A stretch of DNA of 64,000 bases from JACVRW01 sp963728495 (GCA_963728495.1 CAVSKI010000009.1:248001-312000); one strand, 5' to 3'; counted from the first letter of the stretch, positions 27,952 through 37,050 are shown. Notes: generated by a model not told the origin, from the letters alone. Made by a program: numbers and translations.

Positions 27952-28552
27952 GCTCGTGGCGGCTGGAGAGCTGCAGCTTGCGTAGCACCGATGACACATG
28001 CGCCTCGACCGTCTTCGGTGAGATCTCGAGGCGTAGCGCTATCTCCTTGTACATGTAGCCGCGCGCGATGTGCTGGATGATCTCGCGCTCGCGCGGGGTC
28101 AGGGCATCGAGCTCGGTTTCGGGCTCGGGCGCGGGACCGGCGAAGGCGTCGAGCACGAAGCCGGCCAGCCTGGGAGAGAAGACCGCGTCGCCGTCGTGGA
28201 CCCTCCGCACGGCGTCGGCCAGCTCCTCCGGTGCGATGTTCTTGGTCACGTAGCCTCGCGCCCCGGCGCGAATCACGGCGATCACGTCCTCGGCCGCGTC
28301 GGACACCGATAGCGCCAGATAACAGGGGCGCAGGTCGCGCTCAGCGGCGCGCCGGATTACCTCGAGACCGCCGCCGTCGGGCATGTGGACATCCAAGAGC
28401 ACGACCTCGGGCTCGTCGCTCTCGATGGCCTCGACGGCCTCGGCGACCGTCCCCGCCTCGCCGGTGATCTCCAGGTGGCGCTCGAGCTCCGAGCGCACTC
28501 CCGAGCGAAAGAGCTGGTGGTCGTCAACGATCAGCACGCGCGGGGAGCTCAA
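27914..28552 (-). CDS. LuxR/NarL-type response regulator
   Basis: 212 residues. The N-terminal receiver domain has phospho-acceptor Asp in VVLLDVHMPDGGG and the conserved Lys in YVTKNIAPEE. The C-terminal LuxR helix-turn-helix (LTPREREIIQHIARGYMYKEIALRLEISPKTVEAHVSSVLRKL) binds DNA. The start is TTG 28552 (GTG 28537 is an alternative); it overlaps the kinase gene, so the two form a two-component pair. Together with the upstream LiaF-like protein this resembles the LiaFSR/VraSR arrangement. Confidence 0.9.
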   Translation of the reverse strand: MSSPRVLIVDDHQLFRSGVRSELERHLEITGEAGTVAEAVEAIESDEPEVVLLDVHMPDGGGLEVIRRAAERDLRPCYLALSVSDAAEDVIAVIRAGARGYVTKNIAPEELADAVRRVHDGDAVFSPRLAGFVLDAFAGPAPEPETELDALTPREREIIQHIARGYMYKEIALRLEISPKTVEAHVSSVLRKLQLSSRHELTRWAADRGLDR

Positions 28553-29768
28553 GCTCCACCTCCGTTCCAGTGGTCGCGCTGCTGGTTATCCGAGCGCTTC
28601 CACCATGCCGTTCCATGCGGCCCACGATCGACTCGCGCACCCCGCGGCGGTCGGCGGGCAGGGCGGCGGGGTCGAATCCCGGCCCGCGGTCGCGGATGAA
28701 CACGTGCAGGCGCCCGTCGCTCGACTCCGCGTACACGTCAACGGGCGAGCCGGCACCGAACTTGGCCGCGTTGGTCATCGCCTCGCGGGTAGCCGCAACC
28801 ACGGCCTCGCAGTTTGCATCGAGGTCGCGGTCTCCCACCACCACCACCTCGACCGGTACTCCGTGGCGCTCCTCGACTTCGGCCGCCGCGGCGTCGAGGG
28901 CCGGCGCCAGGCGCGCCGCCTGTCCGGGGGCCGGGCGCTCGGACAGCCACGCTCGCAGCTCACGCTCCTGGCGGCGAGCCAGCGCGGCCACCTCCTGCGG
29001 ATCGTCGGAGCGCTGCACGAGAGCGAGCGTCTGCAGGACAGAGTCGTGCAGGTGTGCGGCCACCTCGGCGCGTTCCTGCGAGCGGATGCGCTCCGAGCGC
29101 TCCTCGGTGAGCGAGCGCACGAGCCGCACCACCCAGGGCGCGAATATCACGCCGAGCACCACCACCACCGCGATCACCGCCAGCAGGACGTCGCGGGCCG
29201 CGCTGAGCGCGCCGGTGGCCTGAAGGAAGGCGAAGCCGGCCGCGACCACGAGGGCGATGCCGATGCCCGTGCGCGAGATCGCCGCCGCGGTCTTGCCCGG
29301 CTCGCGGCGTCGCTGCTCGGTTTCCTTCTTGAGCAGGGTGGCGGTGGGCGCTTCCGGTTGCGCCGGGGCGGGCACCGAGGTGCCCGAGCCGCGCCAGATC
29401 AGCGCTCCGCCGCTGGCGATCAGCACGAGCGGCCAGACGATCGCGTCGGAGAACCAGATTCCCAGCGCGCGAAAGGTCAGTAGCACGCTCAGCAGCAGCA
29501 GTCCGGTCCCGAGCGCCACCTCGACCGCACCGCGGCCGGTGGGCAGTCGTCGTCTTCCCGTGCCCGGACCCACGGGAACAACAAGCCAGGCGAGCGCGTA
29601 GAGGACGAATCCGACTCCGCCGGCGGCGGCGGCGGCCACGAACGCCAGCCGGACCAGGGCGCTATCGACTCCGTAGCGGAGGGCGATGCCCGAACAGACC
29701 CCACCGAGCCAGCCGCCGGACGGGTCGCGGCGAAGCGGTCGCGTGCCCGGATGGGAGTCGGCGGTCAT
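28524..29768 (-). CDS. PspC-domain sensor histidine kinase (LiaS-like)
   Basis: 414 residues from ATG 29768. An N-terminal PspC domain (GGWLGGVCSGIALRYGVDSALVRLAFVAAAAAGGVGFVLYALAWLVVP) is followed by several membrane helices (about 80-215), a HisKA_3 dimerisation helix with phospho-His in AEVAAHLHDSVLQTLALVQ, and a HATPase (EAMTNAAKFG, RDRGPGFDPAALPADRRGVRESIVGRM). Fusion of PspC to a kinase is known in actinobacteria and couples envelope-stress sensing to phosphorelay. It lies between a PspC/LiaF-like gene and its LuxR-type partner. Confidence 0.88.
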   Translation of the reverse strand: MTADSHPGTRPLRRDPSGGWLGGVCSGIALRYGVDSALVRLAFVAAAAAGGVGFVLYALAWLVVPVGPGTGRRRLPTGRGAVEVALGTGLLLLSVLLTFRALGIWFSDAIVWPLVLIASGGALIWRGSGTSVPAPAQPEAPTATLLKKETEQRRREPGKTAAAISRTGIGIALVVAAGFAFLQATGALSAARDVLLAVIAVVVVLGVIFAPWVVRLVRSLTEERSERIRSQERAEVAAHLHDSVLQTLALVQRSDDPQEVAALARRQERELRAWLSERPAPGQAARLAPALDAAAAEVEERHGVPVEVVVVGDRDLDANCEAVVAATREAMTNAAKFGAGSPVDVYAESSDGRLHVFIRDRGPGFDPAALPADRRGVRESIVGRMERHGGSARITSSATTGTEVELELPARADR

Positions 29769-29775
29769 CGGCTCT

Positions 29776-29958
29776 TCACTGGCCACGGGCGAGGCCGTTG
29801 GCGAGCAGGATCGCCCCCGTGGCGGCGCAGGCCACGGGGGCGAAGAGAGCGAAGCTCAAGTCGATCAGATCGATTGCGTGAGCCAGGATCAGGCCGCCGA
29901 GGCCCAGGACCGCCAGGCCCGCGACGAGTGCACGGATATCCGGTCTAGCCGTTTGCAC
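29776..29958 (-). CDS. Small two-helix membrane protein
   Basis: 60 residues from GTG 29958, overlapping the stop of the PspC gene by 14 bases. Two hydrophobic helices (ALVAGLAVLGLGGLILAH and FALFAPVACAATGAILLANGLA) are visible. The frame is open further upstream, but over the previous gene. Its place inside the PspC/kinase/regulator operon suggests an accessory membrane component; no family is recognised. Confidence 0.6.
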   Translation of the reverse strand: MQTARPDIRALVAGLAVLGLGGLILAHAIDLIDLSFALFAPVACAATGAILLANGLARGQ

Positions 29959-31141
29959 TCTGCCCCGTGGTTGCGCAGGCCGCGTTGCCGCTCTCATCCG
30001 GATCGAACCCGTCGTTGCCGGGACCGAAGTCCGCTTCATGGCGGTCCCAGAAATCGTCGTGGCTCACCCTCAGCTCGCCCAGCCCGATCTGCGCGTCGAG
30101 CAGGATGCGGGTGGAGTCGCTCTCGGCAGCGGGTCGCTCGTCGAAGTCCACGTCGACCCCCTCGTTGTCGCGGTCGAAGAAGCTGACGTGGCCCATTCCG
30201 ATTTCCGTGGTGGTGGCCACACACATATCCTCGGGCACGATCAGGCGGGCCTGGCCGATGCCGAGGTCCAGCTCGAGCGGCACGTCTCCGGACGGGAGAT
30301 CGGTCTCTCGCAGGTCCACCACCAGCTCACCCATCCCGAGCTCGTATCGATCCTGTAGGTCGGTCGCGGACGTCGGCCGGTAGTCGCGCTCGCCCACGCC
30401 GCCGTCCAGGTCGATCCCGGCTGCGGACACCGTGCCCGCTGCGAGGGCCAGCGCAATCGCCGGCAGGACCAGCCAGCGCACCGGCTTCAGGAACGCCCCC
30501 GCGAGAATGGCCACACCGGCGACGATCACCAGTAGGGCAACGATCCAGTCCGGACCCGCCGCGGTGGCGAAGGCGCCGCCGAACGCCACCACTCCGCAGA
30601 CGATGAGCACGCCGACGCCCAGAGCGGCGCGACGGGCGATGTCCTTTGGTTCTCCACTCGGTCCTTCGCCCGAGACAAGCCACCAGACGAGAACCCCGGC
30701 GCCGACAAGAATGGCGAGGGGGATGACAAGTCCCGCGGCGAGAACCCCGCCGCCGAGAAGAAAGGGCCATGCGAGGATCAGGATGACCACGACGCCGGCG
30801 ATCACGAGACCGCGGTTACGCCCTTCGCCGGGAGCCGACACCACCGCGGCGCCGGACTCTTCAGCGGGCATTAGGAGCAGCGCGGCGAGGTAGAGCAGCA
30901 GCCCCGCGCCGCCGAGGAAGGCGAGCGCGATGGCGCCGATGCGAAAGAAGAGCGGATCGGTGTTGAAGTACCGGCCCAGGCCGCCGCAGACGCCACCGAT
31001 CACCCGGTCGTCACGGGAGCGCGTAATCCGCCGGGGCCCCGTGGGCGCATCCTGTGAACCGCCGCTCGGAGTTTCGCCGCCCGTGGGCGCCTGCGGGCCG
31101 TCGCCTTCCGGTGTGTTCTGGGGGGTGTCTTCTGCGTTCAT
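29945..31141 (-). CDS. PspC domain protein with LiaF-like C-terminal domain
   Basis: 398 residues. A Pro/Gly-rich N-terminus is followed by a PspC domain (about 38-95, RDDRVIGGVCGGLGRYFNTDPLFFRIGAIALAFLG), four or more further membrane helices (to about 235) and a C-terminal beta-rich domain (YELGMGELVVDLRETDLPSGDVPLELDLGIGQARLIVPEDM) like the LiaF/toast-rack domain. LiaF inhibits LiaS in Firmicutes, so this may be the negative regulator of the adjacent kinase. The ATG is preceded by GGAGG six bases upstream. Confidence 0.85.
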   Translation of the reverse strand: MNAEDTPQNTPEGDGPQAPTGGETPSGGSQDAPTGPRRITRSRDDRVIGGVCGGLGRYFNTDPLFFRIGAIALAFLGGAGLLLYLAALLLMPAEESGAAVVSAPGEGRNRGLVIAGVVVILILAWPFLLGGGVLAAGLVIPLAILVGAGVLVWWLVSGEGPSGEPKDIARRAALGVGVLIVCGVVAFGGAFATAAGPDWIVALLVIVAGVAILAGAFLKPVRWLVLPAIALALAAGTVSAAGIDLDGGVGERDYRPTSATDLQDRYELGMGELVVDLRETDLPSGDVPLELDLGIGQARLIVPEDMCVATTTEIGMGHVSFFDRDNEGVDVDFDERPAAESDSTRILLDAQIGLGELRVSHDDFWDRHEADFGPGNDGFDPDESGNAACATTGQSANG

Positions 31142-31262
31142 CTCGATCCTCCGATGGCTCGTTCGATTACGCCATCGAGAGTGACGCGGCGGTGAGAGTT
31201 CTCCAATTGGGAATGCTCCCTAGGGGATGACCCTGCCCACGCTAGAATTGGCAGGGCAACAA

Positions 31263-31635
31263 GGGGGCGAATCAGCTTCGACGTGGAGCGTGATCGTTCC
31301 GATGTGGCGAGTCGAGGACTCCGGGTTGGCCTCGTTAAATGATCCCGGAAAACCATATGTGCGGACCGTAATCACGGATTCGCTCTCGCCGCCTAGCTAG
31401 GCCGTGAGAGAGTCGCACCGGGCAGCCCGCGGCCCGGATTTGCGGCTTCATAGAGCGGGATCACCCCGGTGACAGGACCCTTGGTCACCGGGGGAAACTC
31501 TAGGAGGGTATGGCGCCGGGAACGTACCCCGCGGACCGACCGACCCGGTGGCCGAGATCAGACTCCGACGGGAACGCTCGTAGCAAGCATCGGAGTGGTG
31601 TTCTGCGGACGCCGGGGCAGTACCGGCCGCCTCCA
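31263..31635 (+). ncRNA. ssrA: Transfer-messenger RNA
   Basis: The 5' end GGGGGCGAATCAGCTTCGACG pairs through GGGGGCG with CGCCTCC (31628-31634) to form the acceptor stem; the discriminator is A31635 and CCA is not encoded. GGTTGGCCTCGTTAAA matches the conserved part before the tag. The tag frame 31361-31396 encodes ADRNHGFALAA followed by TAG, with the usual ALAA degradation end. The T-arm GCCGG / CCGGC holds the 7-base loop GGCAGTA, where tmRNAs normally have TTCRANY, which is very unusual. It acts with SmpB to rescue stalled ribosomes. Size 373 nt. Confidence 0.95.
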
Positions 31636-31638
31636 CTC

Positions 31639-31668
31639 GAAGGCCCCGTACGGGGCCTTCGTCTTTTT
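31639..31668 (+). terminator. Rho-independent terminator of ssrA
   Basis: GAAGGCCCCG and CGGGGCCTTC form a perfect 10-bp stem around TA, followed by TTTTT (31664-31668). It starts four bases after the mature tmRNA end. It may also serve the convergent MFS gene. Confidence 0.9.
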
Positions 31669-31688
31669 GAGACAACCGACCTCGTCTC

Positions 31689-33020
31689 CTACACGCCGGA
31701 GGCGTTCGACAACGCGGCGTTCGGCTCGAGAGCGGGCTCACGCGCCACGAACGGCAGGCGCGACGCAAGCGCCGCGCCGCAGATCAGGAAGAGCGTCAGC
31801 ACGCCGAGCCCAGCCTCCAGCGAGCCCGCATCCTTGGCTGCTCCAACCACCACCGGCCCGAAGATGCCGCCGGTTACGCCGATCGTGTTGATCAAGGCGA
31901 TGCCGCCCGCAGCAGGCCGGCCGGTGAGCAGTGAGGTGGGCATGGCCCAGAAGGCGGGAACGGCCCCGAGCAGGCCGAATGCGCAGACGCCGAGTGTCAG
32001 GGGCGCCGCCTCGGGAGGCAGGAGCGCCGTGGCGCCCAGGCCGAGGGCACCGATCAGCATCCCTCGCACCACCCAGCGGCGGCGGTCGCCGCTGCGATCC
32101 GAGCGGCGGCCGATCACCATCAACCCGGCCGAGCCGAGGGCCATGGGAAGCCCGGCCAGCAGGCCGAGCTCGATGCCCTCGATGTCAGGAGAGATGCGCT
32201 CGATGATGTCGGCGATCCAGAAGATCGTGCCGTAGCTGGCGAAGTTGATCGTGAAGTAGACGAGCGCACAGCGCAGGATCCGCCGGTCGGTCAGCGCGTC
32301 GCGCAGGGTGAAGCTCGACTCTCGCTCGCGTGCGGCCGATTCGGTGGCCAGCTGCTTCGCCAGCGCCTCGCGCTCCTCGTCCGCGAGCCAGGATGCTTCG
32401 GCCGGAAAGCTGGGAAGCGCTCTCAGGACCCAGAGGCCCACGGCTATCGCCGGCAGCCCCTGTCCGAGGAACAGCCACTGCCAGCCCTCGAGGCCCAGCA
32501 CTCCATCGAGCTCGAGAAGACCGCCCGACACCGGGCCGCCGATCACCGCCGCGATCACGATGCCGAGCATGAACACGCCCATGGCCCGCGCGCGGTCGCG
32601 CTCCGGAAACCAGCAGGAGATCAGGTACACGACGCCGGGAAAGAAGCCGGCCTCGCCCACGCCCAGCAGGATCCGCGCCACGATCAAGGAGGCCCCGTCC
32701 CAGACGAAGGCGGTGGCCGACGCCACGATGCCCCAGCTGATCATGATGCGTCCCATCCACACCCGGGCCCCGACGCGGTGGAGCACGAGATTGCTGGGAA
32801 TCTCGAGGATCACGTAGGAGGCGAAGAAGATCCCCGCCGCCAGGCCGAAGACCGTGGCGGAGAGCGCGAGATCGTTGCTGATCTCGGTCTCCGCGAAGGT
32901 GATGTTCACGCGATCGGCGTAGGCGATCACGTGCATGAGCACGAGCAGCGGCAGCAGCCGCCGGAAGGCGAGCGCCACCGCGCGCCTGACCGGATCGCGC
33001 TCCGTCACCAGGACGGCCAC
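31689..33020 (-). CDS. MFS transporter, anion:cation symporter type
   Basis: 443 residues with about 12 membrane helices. The sequence resembles the ACS/phthalate-permease branch (HVIAYADRVNITFAETEISNDL, FASYVILEIPSNLVLHRVGARVWMGRIMISWGIVASATAFV, GVGEAGFFPGVVYLISCWFPERDRARAMGVFM). These carry organic acids such as phthalate, hexuronates or tartrate with H+ or Na+. GTG 33020 is chosen because GGAGA lies just upstream; ATG 33038 would overlap the divergent gene. Substrate unknown. Confidence 0.85.
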   Translation of the reverse strand: MAVLVTERDPVRRAVALAFRRLLPLLVLMHVIAYADRVNITFAETEISNDLALSATVFGLAAGIFFASYVILEIPSNLVLHRVGARVWMGRIMISWGIVASATAFVWDGASLIVARILLGVGEAGFFPGVVYLISCWFPERDRARAMGVFMLGIVIAAVIGGPVSGGLLELDGVLGLEGWQWLFLGQGLPAIAVGLWVLRALPSFPAEASWLADEEREALAKQLATESAARERESSFTLRDALTDRRILRCALVYFTINFASYGTIFWIADIIERISPDIEGIELGLLAGLPMALGSAGLMVIGRRSDRSGDRRRWVVRGMLIGALGLGATALLPPEAAPLTLGVCAFGLLGAVPAFWAMPTSLLTGRPAAGGIALINTIGVTGGIFGPVVVGAAKDAGSLEAGLGVLTLFLICGAALASRLPFVAREPALEPNAALSNASGV

Positions 33021-33030
33021 ACTATCTCCG

Positions 33031-33576
33031 ATGGACATCCTCACCGGATTGGGCCTGTCGGGCGCCGCCGGGCTGAACGCCTGGCTGCCCGCCTTCGCCG
33101 GCGCGCTGCTCACCCGCTGGGGAGTTGTCGAGCTCGGCGAGCCCTTCGACGAGCTCTCGAGGACTCCGGCGCTGGTCGTGCTCGGCGTACTGACCGCGGC
33201 CGACTTCGTGGGCGACAAGATCCCCGCCGTCGATCACGTGCTCCACTCCATTGGCACCGTGATCGCACCGATCTCGGGCACCGTGCTGTTTACGGGCGAG
33301 ACTGACGCCACGCTGGTCGTGAGCCTGCTCGCCGGCGGCTCTACGGCCGAGGCCGTTCACGCCGTACGGTCGGCCGTCCGCCCGCTCTCCACGGTCACCA
33401 CGGCCGGAATTGGCAATCCCGTTCTTTCGCTGTTGGAGGACCTCGGGTCGGCTCTGCTCACGCTGTTCGCGTTCGTGGTCCCGGTGTTGGCCGTGCTCGC
33501 CGTGGTGGGCATGCTCGTGCTGGGGCTGATCCTGTGGCGGCGGCGACGGAAGCGAGTGACGGCCGCCTCAGCCTGA
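33031..33576 (+). CDS. DUF4126 family membrane protein
   Basis: 181 residues with about five hydrophobic segments. The opening MDILTGLGLSGAAGLNAWLPAFAGALLTRWG and the later DFVGDKIPAVDHVLHSIGTVIAPISGTVLF match the DUF4126 pattern, a small integral membrane family without a known role. The start codon lies 10 bases from the divergent MFS start, so both promoters must overlap coding sequence. The end overlaps the convergent exonuclease gene by 9 bases. Confidence 0.8.
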   Translation: MDILTGLGLSGAAGLNAWLPAFAGALLTRWGVVELGEPFDELSRTPALVVLGVLTAADFVGDKIPAVDHVLHSIGTVIAPISGTVLFTGETDATLVVSLLAGGSTAEAVHAVRSAVRPLSTVTTAGIGNPVLSLLEDLGSALLTLFAFVVPVLAVLAVVGMLVLGLILWRRRRKRVTAASA

Positions 33577-34434
33577 GGCGGCCGCCTTCTCGAGGCGCTC
33601 CGCCAAGCGGTTCATCCCCTTCTTGCGCGCAGCGGCGGCAGCTCCGGCCAGGTCGGTAGGACTGTCCGGCGGCAGTTTCACCTCGATCGTCTGCAGCGTC
33701 GCAATCTCGCGGAAGCGCAGCAGCTCGTCGCGACCCTCGAGCAGCGCGCGCCGCACGCTGGGCTTTGACTCGCGCAGCGCGCCGTCGAGCACGGCGTCCA
33801 GCGAGCCGCGCCGGCTCAGCAGCTCCGCGGCTGTCTTCTCGCCGATGCCCTTGGCCCCGGGGATCCCGTCCGAGGGGTCACCACGCAGGGCGATGAAGTC
33901 GGGAACCAGCTTGGGAGCGATCCCGTAGCGCTTGCGCACCTCGGCCGGCCCGATCAGCTCCGAGCCCTGCTTGCCCGTGCGCACGTAGAGGACCTTCACG
34001 TGCTGGCTCGCGCACTGGAACATGTCGCGGTCGCCGGTCATCACCAGCACGCTGCCGCCGGCCTTGGCCTCTTTTTCCGCGAAGGAGCCCAGCAGGTCAT
34101 CGGCCTCGTGGGTCTCGCTCTCGGCCACGATCCAGCCGAACGCTTCGAAGAAGTCTCGCGAGCCCTTGAACTGGGGCGCGAGGCCGTCTGGGACCTCGGG
34201 GCGGTCGGCGTGGTAGCCGTCGTAGAGCTCGAGGCGGTAGTCGGCGGCGTCCGGTCCGAAGCAGAGCACCACCGCGCGCGGGTTGTGCTCATCCACCTCG
34301 CGCAGGATCAGGTTGGCGGTGCCGAGCAGCGCGTTGACCGGACGGCCATCGGCGCCCTGGATCGACTCGGGGAGCGCGTAGAACGCGCGAAACAGCATCG
34401 AAGGAGCGTCGACAACTAGCAGCGGGCCCGGCAT
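33568..34434 (-). CDS. Stand-alone 5'-3' exonuclease (PolA N-domain type)
   Basis: 288 residues from ATG 34434; the upstream open frame runs over udgX. It has the FEN-like fold of the 5' nuclease of DNA polymerase I: VVDAPSMLFRAFYALP, the metal ligands in HEADDLLGSFA and VMTGDRDMFQCAS, and the helix-3-turn-helix GDPSDGIPGAKGIGEKTAAELL. No polymerase domain follows, so it is a separate flap/5' exonuclease, as in other actinobacteria that also keep PolA. It is divergent from udgX with only 30 bases between them. Confidence 0.9.
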   Translation of the reverse strand: MPGPLLVVDAPSMLFRAFYALPESIQGADGRPVNALLGTANLILREVDEHNPRAVVLCFGPDAADYRLELYDGYHADRPEVPDGLAPQFKGSRDFFEAFGWIVAESETHEADDLLGSFAEKEAKAGGSVLVMTGDRDMFQCASQHVKVLYVRTGKQGSELIGPAEVRKRYGIAPKLVPDFIALRGDPSDGIPGAKGIGEKTAAELLSRRGSLDAVLDGALRESKPSVRRALLEGRDELLRFREIATLQTIEVKLPPDSPTDLAGAAAAARKKGMNRLAERLEKAAASG

Positions 34435-34464
34435 GCCGGCCACGCTATCGGGTACCCGTGAACG

Positions 34465-35094
34465 GTGGAGCCGAACGACGCGACCCCGTTCCTGCCCGAG
34501 AAGCGGACCCTGGCCGCGCTGCGCGAGGCGGCGGCCGGCTGTCGCGCCTGTCACCTGTGGCGCCCGGCCACCCAGACGGTGTTCGGGGAGGGGCTCAAGC
34601 GCTCGCGCGTGATGTTCGTGGGCGAGCAACCGGGCGACAAGGAGGACCAGGCGGGACGTCCTTTCGTCGGTCCCGCGGGGCGCGAGTTCGACAGGGGTCT
34701 CCAGGCCGCCGGCATTCCCCGCGACGAGGCCTACCTGACCAACGTCGTGAAGCACTTCAAGTTCGAGGAACGGGGCGGGCGACGCATACACCAGACGCCA
34801 AAGCGCTTCGAGGTCGACGCGTGCAAGCCGTGGCTCGCCCAGGAGCTGCGGGTGGTGTCGCCCGAAGCGCTGGTGATCCTGGGCGCCACAGCGGCCAAGG
34901 CGCTGCTGGGAAGCTCCTTCCGGGTGACCCAGCACCGGGGCGAGCTGCTCGACTCGGACCTGGCCCCGAACGTCGCCGCCACGATCCACCCGTCGGCGAT
35001 CCTGCGCCAGCGCGACGAGGAGTTGCGCTACGCCGAGCGGGTCGCCTTCGCGGAGGACCTGCGCGCCGTGGCCCAGGTCCTCGGACTGGCGTAG
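34465..35094 (+). CDS. udgX: UdgX family uracil-DNA binding protein
   Basis: 209 residues. The family-4-like UDG motif A is GEQPGDKEDQAGRPFVGPAG, with a Cys cluster (CRACHLW and further Cys) for an iron-sulfur centre and motif B HPSAILRQRDE. The diagnostic loop GGRRIHQTP contains the His that in Mycobacterium UdgX attacks the abasic sugar and forms a covalent DNA-protein adduct (family knowledge). The start is GTG. It diverges from a 5'-3' exonuclease gene, which suggests joint use in uracil or adduct repair. Confidence 0.9.
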   Translation: MEPNDATPFLPEKRTLAALREAAAGCRACHLWRPATQTVFGEGLKRSRVMFVGEQPGDKEDQAGRPFVGPAGREFDRGLQAAGIPRDEAYLTNVVKHFKFEERGGRRIHQTPKRFEVDACKPWLAQELRVVSPEALVILGATAAKALLGSSFRVTQHRGELLDSDLAPNVAATIHPSAILRQRDEELRYAERVAFAEDLRAVAQVLGLA

Positions 35095-35123
35095 AGAGCC
35101 CGTGAACCAATAGGCTCATTGTG

Positions 35124-37020
35124 ATGATCGTGCGGGGGGCGTTGGCGGGGGTGATCCTCGCTCTTTTTGCGGGGGTAGCGCCGGCGGCTGCCGCGCCGCT
35201 CGAGCGCTGCCGCGACGACAAGAGCGCCCGCTGCGGAACGATCCAGGTGCCGGTACACCGCGACGAGCCTCAGGGGCCCAAGCTGAAGGTGCGCTTCCGC
35301 GTCTATCCGCACACCGACCGCTCGCGCCCCGCCCTGGAGCCGATCGTGACGGTCGAGGGAGGGCCGGGCTACGGATCCATCGACTCGGCCTCGAGCTACC
35401 AGTTCATGCTGCAGCCGCTGCTCGCGCGTCACGACATGATCGTCATGGACAACCGTGGCACCGGGCGCTCGGGCGCTATCGACTGCCCGCGGCTGCAGCT
35501 CGGTCGCGGCAGCTACGTGCGCGAGGTCGGCCGCTGCGGGCGCAAGCTCGGGAAAGCGGGCCGACGCCTACGGCACCGGCGCCGCGGCCGACGACCTTGC
35601 CGCCGTGCTCGACCGCCTGAAGCTTCCCGTGGTCGACATCTACGGGGACTCCTACGGCACCTACTTCGCACAGGCCTTCGCCGTTCGCCATCCCACTCGA
35701 GTACGGGCCGTCGTTCTCGATGCGGCCTTCGCCGTGACCGGCTTCGATCCCTGGGAGCGCGAGCAGATCGAGCAGATCCGCTTCGCGTGGCGCGCGGTGT
35801 GCGAGCGCGCGGACGCCTGTGAGGGCGATGCCGTGGCGCAGCTGGGAGCGCTCGCACAGCGACTCGAGCGCCGGCCGCTGGTGGGCAGGGCGCGCGACGC
35901 CGACGGCACCCTCCGCCAGGTCCGCGTGGACGGCCTGCTGATCGAGCAGCTGAGCGGAGACGGAAGCTTCTACTACGCCATCTACCGCGACCTGCTGGCC
36001 GCAGGACGCGCCTACGAGCGCGGCGATCCGCGACCGCTCCTCCGACTCGGCGCGGAGGCGGTTGCCGCCTACGAGCCGAGTGCCGACCCCAGCGGGTACT
36101 CCGAAGGCTCGTACGCGGCGGTCGCCTGCCATGACTACCCGAACCTGTGGGACAAGCAGGCCGGCTTCAAGCAGCGCCGCGAGCAGCTGGCCGCCGCCCG
36201 CGCTCAGCTGGCGCCGGACTCTTTCGCCCCCTTCCCTGTCGACCTGTGGCTGAAGTCAACGGTCGAATACCAGCTCGTGTACGGGTGCTTGCGCTGGCCC
36301 GCTCCGCGCTTCGAGGACCCGGCCGTACCGGCCGGCGCCAGGTTCCCCACCGTGCCGGTGCTGGTGCTCGACGGCGACCTCGACTCGGTCACCCCCCTGG
36401 GCGACTCGGAGGCGGCGGCCGCGCTGTTTCCGAACTCACGCGTCGTGGTCGTGCGCAATGTCGGGCACGTGACGGCTGTGGGCGACTTCGATCGCTGCGG
36501 GTCGGTTCTTGTGCGCCGCTTCCTCACCGACCTCGATCCCGGAGACACGAGCTGCGCCGACAAGATCCCGGAGCTGCACGTCGTACCGAAGTTCCCCCGC
36601 CGGGTGGCCGATGCGCCTGGCGCGGAGTCGGCGCCGGGCGACCGCTCGAACGCGCTGGACCGCCGCGCCGCCTGGACGGCCGCGCGCAGCGTCGGCGACG
36701 CGTGGTCGCGCTGGTGGCTCATGTATGGGACGAAGGGACACGGCCTGCGCGGCGGGAGCTTCGCAGTGGGGGGCGCCGACTACTACTCCTACGGCCCGGT
36801 CCGCCTGAAGTTGAAGAAGGTGCGCTACGCGGAGGACTTGGCGGCGACCGGCGAGGCGGTGTGGGACCGGCGCGAGCAGCGCTACAGCGCGACGCTGCGG
36901 GTGTTCGGCACGCGCCGCGGGATGCTGCGCGTGTCATGGCCGTCGCGTGCTGACGCGACGGCGACGGTCACCGGGCGCCTAGGTGGGCGCGCGGTGCGGT
37001 TGCGGACGCCGGCGCCGTAG
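35124..37020 (+). pseudogene. Secreted alpha/beta hydrolase (S33/TAP-like), broken by a +1 frameshift
   Basis: The first frame encodes a signal peptide (ALAGVILALFAGVAPAAAA) and the hydrolase N-part (VTVEGGPGYGS, MIVMDNRGTGRSG). After about 35550 the rest continues one base further (ADAYGTGAAADDLAAVLDRL, nucleophile YGDSYGTYFAQ, acid in LDGDLDSVTP, His in VGHVTAVGD). Deleting one base within GGGAAA (35550-35555) gives an intact protein of about 631 residues. The family includes tripeptidyl aminopeptidases. The C-terminal 130 residues are a separate beta-rich region. An indel in the sequence is as likely as a true pseudogene. Confidence 0.85.
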
Positions 37021-37050
37021 CCACTCTCCCCGAGCAACCGCACCCGAACC

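Noticed and set aside
31636..31700. The 3' end of ssrA as a phage or island attachment site
   Set aside because: No integrase, no second copy of the end sequence, and the terminator plus an ordinary MFS gene follow.
35550..35556. Programmed -1 frameshifting at GGGAAAG in the hydrolase gene
   Set aside because: The downstream frame needs +1, not -1; the heptamer does not fit.
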